Assembly (NCBI RefSeq): GCF_014268935.2
Contig: NZ_JABWRJ020000001.1
Location: 372,001-436,000, forward strand
DNA length: 64,000 bases
DNA from: Pseudomonas peradeniyensis
GTDB taxonomy: Bacteria > Pseudomonadota > Gammaproteobacteria > Pseudomonadales > Pseudomonadaceae
Reading direction: 5' to 3'
Within the stretch, counting starts at the first letter, position 1. Every line of letters begins with the position of its first letter. Of this stretch, positions 39,822-49,343 are shown piece after piece. The position numbers were made by a program, and so were the translations under genes. The notes under the pieces are model-generated. The model saw nothing but the letters and a program-made list of their open reading frames with translations, was not told the origin of the DNA and searched no databases.

Positions 39822-41837
39822 ATGTCCGAGTTCCAGCTCGTCACCCGATTCCAGCCGGCCGGCGACCAGCCCGAGGCCATCCGCCAGATGGTCGAGGGCA
39901 TCGACGCGGGCCTGTCGCACCAGACCCTGCTCGGGGTGACCGGCTCGGGCAAGACCTTCAGCATCGCCAACGTCATCCAGCAGGTGCAGCGCCCGACCAT
40001 GGTGCTGGCGCCGAACAAGACCCTGGCGGCGCAGTTGTACGGCGAGTTCAAGGCGTTCTTCCCGAACAACGCGGTGGAGTACTTCGTCTCCTACTACGAC
40101 TACTACCAGCCCGAAGCCTACGTGCCGTCGTCGGACACCTTCATCGAGAAGGACGCGTCGATCAACGACCACATCGAGCAGATGCGCCTGTCGGCGACCA
40201 AGGCGCTGCTGGAGCGGCGCGACGCGATCATCGTCACCACCGTGTCGTGCATCTACGGCCTGGGTAGCCCCGAGACGTACCTGAAGATGGTCCTGCACGT
40301 CGATCGCGGCGACAAGCTCGACCAGCGCGCCCTGCTGCGGCGCCTGGCCGACCTTCAGTACACCCGCAACGAGATGGACTTCGCTCGCGCCACCTTCCGT
40401 GTGCGCGGCGACGTGATCGACATCTTCCCGGCCGAATCGGACCTGGAGGCGATCCGCATCGAGCTGTTCGACGACGAGGTGGAGAACATCGCCGCCTTCG
40501 ACCCGCTCACCGGCGAGGTGATCCGCAAGCTGCCGCGCTTTACCTTCTATCCCAAGAGCCACTACGTGACCCCGCGGGAAACCCTGGTCGAGGCCGTGGA
40601 CGGGATCAAGGAGGAGCTCAAGGAGCGCCTCGAGTACCTGAATTCGCACAACAAGCTTGTGGAGGCCCAGCGCCTGGAGCAGCGCACCCGCTTCGACCTG
40701 GAGATGATCCTCGAGCTGGGCTACTGCAACGGCATCGAGAACTACTCGCGTTACCTCTCTGGCCGTCCGGCCGGCGCGCCGCCGCCCACGCTCTACGACT
40801 ACCTGCCGGATGACGCGCTGCTGGTGATCGACGAATCCCACGTCAGCGTTCCCCAGGTCGGCGCCATGTACAAGGGCGACCGCTCGCGCAAGGAAACCCT
40901 GGTGGAGTACGGCTTCCGCCTGCCGTCGGCACTGGACAACCGGCCGATGCGTTTCGATGAATGGGAGGCGGTCAGCCCGCAGACCATCTTCGTTTCCGCC
41001 ACGCCCGGCCCCTACGAGGCCGAGCACGCCGGGCGGGTGGTGGAGCAGGTGGTGCGGCCGACCGGCCTGGTCGACCCGCAGGTCGAGGTGCGCCCGGCGC
41101 TGACCCAGGTGGACGACCTGCTGTCGGAGATCGGCAAGCGCGTGGCCATGGGCGAGCGTGTGCTGGCGACCACGCTGACCAAGCGCATGGCCGAGGACCT
41201 CACCGACTACCTGGCCGACCACGATGTGCGGGTGCGCTACCTGCACTCGGACATCGACACCGTCGAGCGGGTCGAGATCATCCGCGACCTGCGCCTGGGC
41301 ACCTTCGACGTGCTGGTGGGGATCAACCTGCTGCGCGAGGGCCTGGACATGCCCGAGGTGTCGCTGGTGGCGATCCTCGATGCCGACAAGGAAGGCTTCC
41401 TGCGCTCCGAGCGCTCGCTGATCCAGACCATCGGCCGTGCAGCGCGTAACCTCAACGGCAAGGCGATTCTCTACGCCGACAACATCACCGGCTCCATGCA
41501 GCGGGCCATCGACGAGACCGAGCGGCGCCGGGCCAAGCAGGTGGCGTTCAACGAAGCCAATGGCATCGTGCCCAAGGGTGTGGTCAAGGACATCACCGAC
41601 ATCATGGAAGGCGCCACGGTGCCGGGGGCGCGGAGCAAGAAGCGCAAGGGCATGGCCAAGGCGGCGGAGGAGGCCGAGCGCTACGAGGCCGAGCTGCAGA
41701 CCCCGGCGCAGATCACCAAGCGCATCAAGCAGTTGGAAGAGAAGATGTTCCAGTTCGCCCGCGACCTGGAGTTCGAGGCCGCCGCGCAGTTGCGCGACGA
41801 GATCGGCAAGCTGCGCGAGCGCCTGCTGACCAGCTAA
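39822..41837 (+). CDS. uvrB: UvrABC system protein B
   Basis: The 671-residue damage-verifying helicase of nucleotide excision repair. Walker A is [10 protein letters not shown]; the beta-hairpin motif [21 protein letters not shown] (helicase motif Ib region) is intact; DESH is in [11 protein letters not shown]; helicase motifs V and VI ([22 protein letters not shown]) follow, and the C-terminal UVR domain ([19 protein letters not shown]) binds UvrC. Full length, at ATG 39822 with a LexA-type box just upstream. Confidence 0.97.
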   Translation: MSEFQLVTRFQPAGDQPEAIRQMVEGIDAGLSHQTLLGVTGSGKTFSIANVIQQVQRPTMVLAPNKTLAAQLYGEFKAFFPNNAVEYFVSYYDYYQPEAYVPSSDTFIEKDASINDHIEQMRLSATKALLERRDAIIVTTVSCIYGLGSPETYLKMVLHVDRGDKLDQRALLRRLADLQYTRNEMDFARATFRVRGDVIDIFPAESDLEAIRIELFDDEVENIAAFDPLTGEVIRKLPRFTFYPKSHYVTPRETLVEAVDGIKEELKERLEYLNSHNKLVEAQRLEQRTRFDLEMILELGYCNGIENYSRYLSGRPAGAPPPTLYDYLPDDALLVIDESHVSVPQVGAMYKGDRSRKETLVEYGFRLPSALDNRPMRFDEWEAVSPQTIFVSATPGPYEAEHAGRVVEQVVRPTGLVDPQVEVRPALTQVDDLLSEIGKRVAMGERVLATTLTKRMAEDLTDYLADHDVRVRYLHSDIDTVERVEIIRDLRLGTFDVLVGINLLREGLDMPEVSLVAILDADKEGFLRSERSLIQTIGRAARNLNGKAILYADNITGSMQRAIDETERRRAKQVAFNEANGIVPKGVVKDITDIMEGATVPGARSKKRKGMAKAAEEAERYEAELQTPAQITKRIKQLEEKMFQFARDLEFEAAAQLRDEIGKLRERLLTS

Positions 41838-41851
41838 AGCCCTACGCAATC

Positions 41852-41894
41852 CCTGTAGGAGCGGCCTTGTGTCGCGAAAGGCCGCTCCTACAGG
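41852..41894. repeat. REP hairpin after uvrB
   Basis: CCTGTAGGAGCGGCCTTGTG...AAGGCCGCTCCTACAGG forms a 15-bp stem with the core TGTCGCGA as loop. This is the uninterrupted version of the REP split by the IS at 1299. Confidence 0.88.
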
Positions 41895-41952
41895 TTCATG
41901 CGTAATCCCAAACGCCCAGCAAGACAGTTGCTCCCATGTGATATGAGCCTCC

Positions 41953-43503
41953 TCAGTGAGCCTCACCCGCCTTCAACCCCTGCGGCAACGTGCGTGTCAG
42001 CAACACCGCCAACATGCTCACCGCCAGCCCGATCCCGACAAAATGGAAGGCATCGTTGTAGGCCATGATCAAGGCCTGCTGGTGGGTAATCTCGGACAGC
42101 TTGCCCAGCGCCGCATTATCGCTGCCCAGCCGCTCGGCCAGCTGCGCCAGTCGCTCCGCCACCTGGGGGTTACTCGGCACCACCGCCTCGCGCAGGTAGT
42201 CGAAGTATTCCTTGGTCCGCGCATCCAGCAGCGTCGCCAGCAAGGCGATGCCGATGGCACCGCCCAGGTTGCGCAGGATGTTGAACAGGCTCGACGCCGA
42301 TCCGGCGTCCTGGGGCTGGATATAGGCCGTGGCGATCAGCGAGATGGTCACCATGATCATCGGTTGGCCAAGGGCGCGGATCACCTGGATCTGGTTGAAC
42401 TGCGGCCCGGCGAAGTCCGGGTTGAGCACCCCGGAACCGAAGCTGGCCGCGCCGAACAGGCAAAAGCCCAGGGCGCACAGCACCTTGGGCGGGATTACCT
42501 TCATCAGCTGCGGCACCAGCGGGATCAGGAACAGCTGCGGCACCCCCATCCACATGATCACCTCGCCGATCTGCAGGGCGTTGTAGCCCTGGATCTGCGC
42601 CAGGTACAGCGGCAGCAGGTAGATCGACCCGTACAGGCCGACGCCCATGCCCAGGCTGGCGATGCTCGACAGGCCGAAGTTGCGGTTGCCGAGGATGCGC
42701 AGGTTGATCAGCGGGTGCGGGCGGGAGAACTGCAGGATCACGAACAGGATCAGGCTGAGCAGGGCGACGCTGCCCAGGCTGACGATCAGGTTCGACTCCA
42801 GCCAGTCCTTACGATGCCCCTCCTCGAGAAACACCTGCAGGCAGCCCAGGCCAAGGCCAAGGGTAACGATGCCAGCGTAGTCGGTGCTCTTGAGCAGTTC
42901 CCAGTGCGCCTCCTTCTTCTCCAGCCCGTAGAGCAGGCCGGCGATCATCACCAGCCCCGGCGGGATGTTGATGTAGAAGATGTATTCCCAGCCCCAGTTC
43001 TCGGTCAGCCAGCCGCCCAGGGTCGGGCCGATGGAGGGGGCGAAGGTGGCGGTCATGGCGAACATGGCCATGCCCTTGGCGCGGTGGTGTTCGGGCAGCT
43101 TGATCAGGGTCAGGGTGAACGCCAACGGGATCAGCGCGCCGCCGGTGAAGCCTTGCAGGGCGCGGAACACGATCATGCTCTCGAGGTTCCAGGCCATCGA
43201 GCACAGCAGTGACGACACCAGGAAACCCAGCGACACCCACACCGCCAGGCGCCGGGCCGAGAGCAGCTGCACCAGCCAGGCGGTCAGCGGGATCATGATG
43301 ATCTCGGCCACCAGGTAGGAGGTGGAGATCCACGAGCCTTCCTCCAGGGTCGCCGACAGCGCGCCCTGGATGTCCTTGAGCGAAGAGTTGGTGATCTGGA
43401 TGTCCAGCACCGCCATGAAGGCGCCGAGCATCACGCTCATCACCGCGATCCAGTCGCGCCGGGTCGGCTCCGCGGTGGGGCGCAGCAGCGCGTCACCGGC
43501 CAT
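41953..43503 (-). CDS. DHA2 family MFS efflux transporter (EmrB-like)
   Basis: A 14-helix drug:proton antiporter of about 516 residues. Motif A-like sequence and SSYLVAEII, then FAPSIGPTLGGWL (motif C of exporters) and GWEYIFYINIPPGL are clear EmrB/QacA signatures. Paired with the HlyD-type adaptor immediately upstream, whose stop lies inside the start region. The start is uncertain: ATG 43503 has GGGG 6 nt upstream; 43509 and 43515 are also possible. Substrates unknown. No TolC-type gene is adjacent. Confidence 0.9.
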   Translation of the reverse strand: MAGDALLRPTAEPTRRDWIAVMSVMLGAFMAVLDIQITNSSLKDIQGALSATLEEGSWISTSYLVAEIIMIPLTAWLVQLLSARRLAVWVSLGFLVSSLLCSMAWNLESMIVFRALQGFTGGALIPLAFTLTLIKLPEHHRAKGMAMFAMTATFAPSIGPTLGGWLTENWGWEYIFYINIPPGLVMIAGLLYGLEKKEAHWELLKSTDYAGIVTLGLGLGCLQVFLEEGHRKDWLESNLIVSLGSVALLSLILFVILQFSRPHPLINLRILGNRNFGLSSIASLGMGVGLYGSIYLLPLYLAQIQGYNALQIGEVIMWMGVPQLFLIPLVPQLMKVIPPKVLCALGFCLFGAASFGSGVLNPDFAGPQFNQIQVIRALGQPMIMVTISLIATAYIQPQDAGSASSLFNILRNLGGAIGIALLATLLDARTKEYFDYLREAVVPSNPQVAERLAQLAERLGSDNAALGKLSEITHQQALIMAYNDAFHFVGIGLAVSMLAVLLTRTLPQGLKAGEAH

Positions 43504-44542
43504 CCGCATCCCCATCGCGCAGGTCGACCGTGGCGGTGACCGACATGCCCGGGCGAATGCGCCCATGCAGCGGGTTGTCGGCGGCGAAGGTCAGCTTGAC
43601 CGGAATGCGTTGCACCACCTTGGTGAAGTTGCCGGTGGCGTTGTCTGGCGGCAACAGGCTGAACTGCGCGCCGGAAGCGGCGAACAGGCTGTTCACGCGG
43701 CCTTCGATCGGGGTGTCGGGGTAGCTGTCGAACAGCAGTTCGGCACGCTGGCCGGGGTGCATCCGGCCGATCTGGGTTTCCTTGAAGTTGGCCTGCACCC
43801 AGATGTCCTCGTCGGGGACGATCGACAGCAGGTAGGCACCGGCCTGCACCACCTGGCCGTTGCGGGCGCTGCGCTGGCCGATGGTGCCGCTGATCGGCGC
43901 GTGGATCGCGCAGCGGGTCAGGTTCAGCTCGGCCTGGGCCAGGTCGGCGCGGGCATTGGCGATCTGCGCGTCGAGGCGCTTGAGCTCGGCGTTCAGGGCG
44001 TCGACCTGCTGGCGCTGGCCCTTGAGGTCGGCCTGGGCCTTGTCCACTTGGGAACGGGCGACATGGCTTTCTGCCGACAGGGTGGTGACCCGCTCTTCGG
44101 AGACGAAGCCGGGCTTGCGCAGGGCCTGGGCACGGTTGAGGTCCAGTTGCGAGCGGTCGAGGGTGGCCTGGCTGGCGGCGACCTGGGCCTGGCCGGCCGC
44201 GATCAGGCTGCCTTGCTGGGTCAGGCGGCTGCGCGCCTGGGCCAGTTCCGCCTCGCGGGTGGCCAGGGCCGCGCGGGCGCGCTCGACGGCCAGTTCGAAG
44301 TCGGCGGCTTCCAGGCGCACCAGGAGGTCGCCCTTGCGCACGTGCTGGTTGTCCTCGACCCGCACCTCGTCGATGCGCGCGCCCAGCTGGCTGGAGATGC
44401 GGGTGATCTCGCCCTGCACATAGGCGTTGTCGGTGCTCTCGTAGAAGCGTCCCTTGAAGTACCAGTGGGCCAGGAAGGCGAGGCCGACCAGCAGCACCAG
44501 GGAGAGGAAAACCAGCAGGCGACGTTTGAGTGGAGTGGGCAT
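43493..44542 (-). CDS. HlyD/EmrA-family membrane fusion protein
   Basis: A 349-residue periplasmic adaptor with one N-terminal membrane helix (LLVFLSLVLLVGLAFLAHWYF). Order: lipoyl/biotinyl half (STDNAYVQGEITRISSQ), long coiled coil (about 100-200, rich in Ala/Gln/Arg), second lipoyl half (RCAIHAPISGTIGQRS) and beta-barrel (VQANFKETQIGRMHPGQ). It would join the MFS pump to an outer-membrane channel encoded elsewhere. The two genes overlap, an EmrAB-type operon. Confidence 0.9.
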   Translation of the reverse strand: MPTPLKRRLLVFLSLVLLVGLAFLAHWYFKGRFYESTDNAYVQGEITRISSQLGARIDEVRVEDNQHVRKGDLLVRLEAADFELAVERARAALATREAELAQARSRLTQQGSLIAAGQAQVAASQATLDRSQLDLNRAQALRKPGFVSEERVTTLSAESHVARSQVDKAQADLKGQRQQVDALNAELKRLDAQIANARADLAQAELNLTRCAIHAPISGTIGQRSARNGQVVQAGAYLLSIVPDEDIWVQANFKETQIGRMHPGQRAELLFDSYPDTPIEGRVNSLFAASGAQFSLLPPDNATGNFTKVVQRIPVKLTFAADNPLHGRIRPGMSVTATVDLRDGDADGR

Positions 44543-44684
44543 GGGAGGCTGTCATTGCGAAAATGTAAGCAAATATAACAGCGCTCGGCGGGACGCTCAC
44601 AAGTGACGATCGCGCCATTGCTGGAGCCCGGTGCCCGCTCCCTGCTAACATTCCGCCTTTGTTTCTCTTTGTCCGAGACTCTCC

Positions 44685-46166
44685 ATGACCACCGTTCGTA
44701 CGCGCATCGCGCCATCGCCCACCGGCGACCCCCATGTCGGCACCGCCTACATCGCCCTGTTCAACTACTGCTTCGCCAAGCAGCACGGCGGTGAGTTCAT
44801 CCTGCGGATCGAAGACACCGACCAGTTGCGCTCCACCCGCGAGTCCGAGCAGCAGATCTTTGACGCCCTGCGCTGGCTCGGCATCGAATGGAACGAAGGC
44901 CCGGACGTCGGCGGCCCGCACGGCCCGTACCGGCAGAGCGAGCGTGGCGAGATCTATGCCCAGTACGCCAAGCAGCTGGTCGACGCCGGCCACGCCTTCT
45001 ACTGCTTCTGCACCGCCGAAGAGCTGGAGCAGATGCGTGCCGAGCAGATGGCCCGCGGCGAAACCCCGCGCTACGACGGCCGCGCCCTGTTGCTGAGCGA
45101 CGAGGAAGTGCAGCGCCGCCTGGCCGCTGGCGAGCCGCACGTGATCCGCATGAAGGTGCCGAGCGAAGGCGTCTGCGTTGTACCGGACATGCTCCGTGGC
45201 GACGTCGAGATCCCTTGGGACCGCATGGACATGCAGGTGCTGATGAAGAACGACGGCCTGCCGACGTACTTCCTGGCCAACGTGGTCGACGACCACCTGA
45301 TGGGCATCACCCATGTGCTGCGCGGCGAAGAGTGGCTGCCGTCGGCGCCCAAGCTGATCAAGCTGTACGAGTACTTCGGCTGGGAACAGCCCAAGCTGTG
45401 CTACATGCCGCTACTGCGCAACCCCGACAAGAGCAAGCTGTCCAAGCGCAAGAACCCGACCTCGGTGACCTTCTACGAGCGCATGGGCTTCATGCCCGAA
45501 GCCATGCTCAACTACCTGGGCCGCATGGGCTGGTCGATGCCGGACGAGCGCGAGAAGTTCTCGCTGGCCGAGATGGTCGAGCACTTCGACCTGTCGCGCA
45601 TCTCCCTGGGCGGTCCGATCTTCGACATCGAGAAGCTCTCCTGGCTGAACGGCCAGTGGCTGCGTGAGCTGCCGGTGGAAGAGTTCGCCGCGCGCGTGCA
45701 GAAGTGGGCGTTCAACAGCGACTACATGATGAAGATCGCCCCGCACGTGCAGGGCCGGGTCGAGACCTTCAGCCAGGTCGCCCCGCTGGGTGGCTTCTTC
45801 TTCGAGGGCGCGCTCAAGCTCGATGCCAAGCTGTTCGAAAGCAAGAAGCTGTCGGCCGACCAGGTACGCCAGGTGATGCAGCTGATCCTGTGGAAGCTGG
45901 AAAGCCTGCGTCAGTGGGAAAAGGACCGCATCACCGGCTGCATCCAGGCCGTGGTCGAGTCGCTGGAGTTCAAGCTGCGCGATGCCATGCCGCTGATGTT
46001 CGCCGCCATCACCGGCCAGGCCAGCTCGGTGTCGGTGCTCGACGCCATGGAAATCCTCGGCCCCGACCTGACCCGCTACCGCCTGCGCCAGGCCATCGAC
46101 CTGCTCGGCGGCGTGTCGAAGAAGGAAAACAAGGAGTGGGAGAAGCTGCTGGCGAATATTGCCTGA
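44685..46166 (+). CDS. gltX: Glutamate-tRNA ligase
   Basis: A 493-residue class I aminoacyl-tRNA synthetase charging tRNA-Glu. The HIGH motif appears as [14 protein letters not shown] and KMSKS as [10 protein letters not shown]. Full length. Notably, the tRNA-Glu genes that supply its substrate lie just downstream (46661, 46908, 47168), a common arrangement in Pseudomonas. Confidence 0.97.
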   Translation: MTTVRTRIAPSPTGDPHVGTAYIALFNYCFAKQHGGEFILRIEDTDQLRSTRESEQQIFDALRWLGIEWNEGPDVGGPHGPYRQSERGEIYAQYAKQLVDAGHAFYCFCTAEELEQMRAEQMARGETPRYDGRALLLSDEEVQRRLAAGEPHVIRMKVPSEGVCVVPDMLRGDVEIPWDRMDMQVLMKNDGLPTYFLANVVDDHLMGITHVLRGEEWLPSAPKLIKLYEYFGWEQPKLCYMPLLRNPDKSKLSKRKNPTSVTFYERMGFMPEAMLNYLGRMGWSMPDEREKFSLAEMVEHFDLSRISLGGPIFDIEKLSWLNGQWLRELPVEEFAARVQKWAFNSDYMMKIAPHVQGRVETFSQVAPLGGFFFEGALKLDAKLFESKKLSADQVRQVMQLILWKLESLRQWEKDRITGCIQAVVESLEFKLRDAMPLMFAAITGQASSVSVLDAMEILGPDLTRYRLRQAIDLLGGVSKKENKEWEKLLANIA

Positions 46167-46194
46167 TGGCGTACTGAAGGCGGTCGCTGAACCT

Positions 46195-46313
46195 TGTGGG
46201 AGCGGCCTTGCGTCGCGAAAGGACCGCAACGCGGTCCCGCGAATTTAGCTTCCACGCAATAATCGCCGGGGCCGCTGTGCGGCCCTTTCGCGACGCAAGG
46301 CCGCTCCCACAGG
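46195..46313. repeat. REP pair after gltX
   Basis: Two facing REP units (TGTGGGAGCGGCCTTGCGTC... and ...GACGCAAGGCCGCTCCCACA) separated by a short spacer, between gltX and the tRNA operon promoter. Confidence 0.85.
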
Positions 46314-46408
46314 CATTTCGCTCGCGGCCAAGTAACCGGTAGCAGCAGGGCAGGGCGGTAAGTGATTGTTATCTGTGAAAAAAATTTTGAATATTTTCAA
46401 AAATTCGT

Positions 46409-46437
46409 TTGACAGCCCTGCAATCCGATCTTAATAT
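46409..46437 (+). promoter_or_regulatory. Strong promoter of the tRNA operon
   Basis: TTGACA (46409-46414), 17-bp spacer, TAATAT (46432-46437), followed by the GC-rich discriminator GCGCCCCG typical of stringently controlled stable-RNA promoters. An AT-rich stretch (46375-46405) upstream could act as an UP element. Confidence 0.85.
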
Positions 46438-46512
46438 GCGCCCCGTCCACAGCGATGAACGAAAACGAAACGCCAGGCACCCAGCCAGCGCTTCGGTTCA
46501 AAGCGACATTGT

Positions 46513-46588
46513 GGGGCTATAGCTCAGCTGGGAGAGCGCCTGCATGGCATGCAGGAGGTCAGCGGTTCGATCCCGCTTAGCTCCACCA
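46513..46588 (+). tRNA. tRNA-Ala (GGC), copy 1
   Basis: 76 nt including encoded CCA; anticodon GGC in CATGGCATG; acceptor GGGGCTA/TAGCTCC. First of three identical Ala copies. Confidence 0.97.
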
Positions 46589-46660
46589 AATTCCGACTGA
46601 TGGCCAAGGCCGTCAGGCAAGACCGGTTCCAGCAAACGGGTCTTGAAGGTAAGAAGGTTC

Positions 46661-46736
46661 GTCCCCTTCGTCTAGTGGCCTAGGACACCGCCCTTTCACG
46701 GCGGTAACAGGGGTTCGAGTCCCCTAGGGGACGCCA
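46661..46736 (+). tRNA. tRNA-Glu (TTC), copy 1
   Basis: 76 nt; acceptor GTCCCCT/AGGGGAC, anticodon TTC in CCTTTCACG, encoded CCA. First of three identical Glu copies. Confidence 0.97.
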
Positions 46737-46789
46737 GTTTCACACAAGCGATGTTTCACGATGTCGCTGGGCCGCGAGGCTAGAAATCC

Positions 46790-46865
46790 GGGGCTATAGC
46801 TCAGCTGGGAGAGCGCCTGCATGGCATGCAGGAGGTCAGCGGTTCGATCCCGCTTAGCTCCACCA
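46790..46865 (+). tRNA. tRNA-Ala (GGC), copy 2
   Basis: Identical to the gene at 46513, including the encoded CCA. Confidence 0.97.
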
Positions 46866-46907
46866 ATTTTGCCGCGATTCGCGAAAGCGGGTCGGCACGA
46901 AGGTTAC

Positions 46908-46983
46908 GTCCCCTTCGTCTAGTGGCCTAGGACACCGCCCTTTCACGGCGGTAACAGGGGTTCGAGTCCCCTAGGGGACGCCA
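46908..46983 (+). tRNA. tRNA-Glu (TTC), copy 2
   Basis: Identical to the gene at 46661. Confidence 0.97.
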
Positions 46984-47049
46984 CTTTTACCCGCGTTTGC
47001 GGGAGTTGAATGGCTCATCATCCAGATCGGTGAGTCATTTGTTTTACTC

Positions 47050-47125
47050 GGGGCTATAGCTCAGCTGGGAGAGCGCCTGCATGGCATGCAGGAGGTCAGC
47101 GGTTCGATCCCGCTTAGCTCCACCA
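47050..47125 (+). tRNA. tRNA-Ala (GGC), copy 3
   Basis: Identical to the gene at 46513. The spacer after it resembles the one after copy 2 (ACGATTCGC...GATCGGCACGAAGG). Confidence 0.97.
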
Positions 47126-47167
47126 ATTCGCCACGATTCGCAGCAGCGGATCGGCACGAAGGTTAAA

Positions 47168-47243
47168 GTCCCCTTCGTCTAGTGGCCTAGGACACCGCCC
47201 TTTCACGGCGGTAACAGGGGTTCGAGTCCCCTAGGGGACGCCA
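47168..47243 (+). tRNA. tRNA-Glu (TTC), copy 3
   Basis: Identical to the gene at 46661; last tRNA of the operon. Confidence 0.97.
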
Positions 47244-47272
47244 ATTTTTTACCTGCGTTTTGCAGGACTTAT

Positions 47273-47310
47273 AAGGCTCATTCGATTATTGAATGGGCCT
47301 TTTGTTTTTT
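47273..47310 (+). terminator. Terminator of the tRNA operon
   Basis: AAGGCTCATTC / GAATGGGCCTT stem followed by TTTGTTTTTT, 30 bp after the last tRNA. Confidence 0.85.
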
Positions 47311-47369
47311 CTGCCTCCCGAAAACTTTCGCTGCGCCGATCAATGGCCGCAGATTCCGCTTGCCAGAAA

Positions 47370-47387
47370 ATATTATGAGCATAATAT
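47370..47387. promoter_or_regulatory. Palindromic operator upstream of tetR
   Basis: ATATTATG-AG-CATAATAT is a perfect 8-2-8 palindrome, 28 bp before the tetR ATG. Its spacing and symmetry fit a TetR-family dimer site used for autoregulation. Confidence 0.6.
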
Positions 47388-47414
47388 GATGGCTATAATG
47401 TTTTGAGGTGAGCC

Positions 47415-47954
47415 ATGAGCGACAAGAAGAGCAAGACCCGCGAACGCATTCTTGATGCCGCCCGCAGCGCGCTGGTCCAGCAAGGGCCGGCCGAGCCGAG
47501 CGTCAGCCAGGTCATGGGCGCCGCAGGGCTGACAGTCGGCGGCTTCTATGCCCACTTCGACAGCAAGGACGAGCTCATGCTCGAGGCGTTCAGCCAGTTG
47601 CTCGGCGAGCGCCGCGCCTTGCTCGCTCAGGTCGATCCTGCCCTTGACGGCGCCGGGCGTCGGGCCCTGGTTGCGGCCTTCTATCTGTCGCGCAAGCACC
47701 GTGATTCCGAGGTGCAGGCGTGCCCGATTCCCAATGCCCTGAGCGAGATGCAGCGCCTGCCGGAGGCGTTTCGCAACGTGCTGGCCGAACACATCGAGCT
47801 GATGACCGCACAGATGGTCGATCGTCCCGAAGACATCGACAAGGCGCTCGCCGATTTCGCCCTGATGGTGGGCGGCCTGGCCGTGGCCCGTGCCCTGGGC
47901 GATGGCGAGCTGTCCGACCGTATCCTGCGCGCCGCCAAGTCGGCGGTGATCTGA
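47415..47954 (+). CDS. TetR family transcriptional regulator
   Basis: 179 residues. HTH at about 8-55 (TRERILDAARSALVQQGPAEPSVSQVMGAAGL, GGFYAHFDSKDEL). The GGFYAHF motif is of the AcrR-like subgroup with a C-terminal domain ending in ALGDGELSDRIL. A perfect palindrome lies just upstream. The hydrolase gene follows 18 nt later on the same strand, so the pair is probably one operon and the hydrolase may be under its control. Confidence 0.9.
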   Translation: MSDKKSKTRERILDAARSALVQQGPAEPSVSQVMGAAGLTVGGFYAHFDSKDELMLEAFSQLLGERRALLAQVDPALDGAGRRALVAAFYLSRKHRDSEVQACPIPNALSEMQRLPEAFRNVLAEHIELMTAQMVDRPEDIDKALADFALMVGGLAVARALGDGELSDRILRAAKSAVI

Positions 47955-47972
47955 GCAACCTGACCCTGGAGC

Positions 47973-48812
47973 ATGGCGATGACTACCCTGAGCTGGATTC
48001 GTGGCGTCAATGGCACCCTCGGCCACCTGGTCCCCGAGCATGTCGCCGGCAAGATGCGTCGTGCCTTCATGACGCCGCGCAGCTTGCCGCCCAAAGCCTG
48101 GGAGCTGCCGTTGCTGGCCCGTGCCGAGCGCATCACCCTGCGCTTCGGGCTGTCGGCGCTGCGCTGGGGGCAGGGGCCGACGGTGTTGCTGATGCATGGC
48201 TGGGAAGGGCGCCCGACCCAGTTCGCGGCGTTGATCGAGCGACTGGTCGACAGCGGCCACACCGTGGTGTCGCTTGAAGGGCCGGCCCATGGGCGCTCGC
48301 CCGGCGAGCAGGCGCATGTGGTGGCGTTTGCCCGGGCATTGCTGGAGGCCGCTGCCGAGCTGCCGCCGTTGCGGGCGGTGATTGGCCACTCCATGGGCGG
48401 CGCCAGCCTGTTGCTGGCCCTGCAATGGGGGCTGCGCACCGATGCGGCGGTCAGCATCGCCGCGCCGGCACGCCTGCTTGGCGTGCTGCGCGGCTTTGCC
48501 CGGCGTCTTGGCCTGCCGGCCCGGGCCCGGGCCGCGTTCATCCGCCAGGTGGAGCGGGATGTTGGCGTCCAGGTGGCGCGGCTGGATGTCAGTGGCTATC
48601 AGCTGGATGTGCCGGGCCTGGTGGTGCATGCCGAGGACGATCCGGTGGTGCCGGCCGGCGAGGCACCGGTGATTCACCAGGCCTGGTTCGACAGCCGTTT
48701 GCTGCTGCTGGAGGAGGGCGGCCATCAGCGGGTGCTGGCCGACCCGCGCCTGGGCGAGGCGGTGATGGAACTGCTGGCGCGCTCCAGCCAGCGCGCGCGG
48801 CAAAGCGCCTGA
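47973..48812 (+). CDS. Alpha/beta hydrolase
   Basis: A 279-residue alpha/beta-hydrolase-fold protein. The nucleophile elbow is VIGHSMGGASLL, the oxyanion-side motif VLLMHGWEGRPTQF, the acid is probably in VVHAEDDPVVP, and the histidine in LLEEGGHQRVLADPR. Cytosolic; no signal peptide. The substrate cannot be inferred. Start ATG 47973 or MTT two codons later. Confidence 0.85.
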   Translation: MAMTTLSWIRGVNGTLGHLVPEHVAGKMRRAFMTPRSLPPKAWELPLLARAERITLRFGLSALRWGQGPTVLLMHGWEGRPTQFAALIERLVDSGHTVVSLEGPAHGRSPGEQAHVVAFARALLEAAAELPPLRAVIGHSMGGASLLLALQWGLRTDAAVSIAAPARLLGVLRGFARRLGLPARARAAFIRQVERDVGVQVARLDVSGYQLDVPGLVVHAEDDPVVPAGEAPVIHQAWFDSRLLLLEEGGHQRVLADPRLGEAVMELLARSSQRARQSA

Positions 48813-48856
48813 GCATCCGTTACACTCTGCCCGGTCACTGAACACCAGGAGCGGGC

Positions 48857-49291
48857 ATGAGTTGGGATCTGGCAACACCATTCATCATCGACCTACGCGT
48901 CGGCAGCGAGGACATCGACGGCCTCGGCCACGCCAACAACGCCGTCTATGTCACCTGGCTGGAGCGCTGTGCCTGGCGCCATTCCCAGCGCCTGGGGCTG
49001 GACCTGGCCGAGTATCGCCGGCTGGACCGGGCGATGGCCGTGGTCCGCCATGAAATCGACTACCTCGCCGCCGCCTATGAGGACGACGAACTGCAGCTGG
49101 GCACCTGGATCGTCGACTGGGACCAGCGCCTGCGCATGACCCGACGCTTCCAGCTCAAGCGCCCGAGTGACGGCGTCACCCTGCTGCGGGCGCAGACCAC
49201 CTTCGCCTGCATCGAGCTGTCCAGCGGCAAGCCCAAGCGCATGCCGGCGGAATTCCTCGATGGCTACGGTCCGGCGCTGACCGGCCGCTGA
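48857..49291 (+). CDS. Acyl-CoA thioesterase (4HBT hot-dog family)
   Basis: A 144-residue single hot-dog-fold thioesterase of the 4-hydroxybenzoyl-CoA thioesterase/YbgC type. The N-terminal block [24 protein letters not shown] carries the catalytic Asp position and the substrate-loop His-Asn. Cytosolic. Similar short proteins hydrolyse acyl-CoA or acyl-ACP. It has its own upstream AGGAGCGGGC site and 44 bp separate it from the hydrolase gene. Confidence 0.88.
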   Translation: MSWDLATPFIIDLRVGSEDIDGLGHANNAVYVTWLERCAWRHSQRLGLDLAEYRRLDRAMAVVRHEIDYLAAAYEDDELQLGTWIVDWDQRLRMTRRFQLKRPSDGVTLLRAQTTFACIELSSGKPKRMPAEFLDGYGPALTGR

Positions 49292-49343
49292 AGCGCGGCG
49301 GTTTTTTGCTAGACTGCCGCCTTTTGCGTGGCGAGACCCTGAA

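Noticed and set aside
43440..45314. 624-codon minus-strand frame across the HlyD gene and gltX
   Set aside because: Overlaps two clear genes in other frames; it shows only GC-bias composition.
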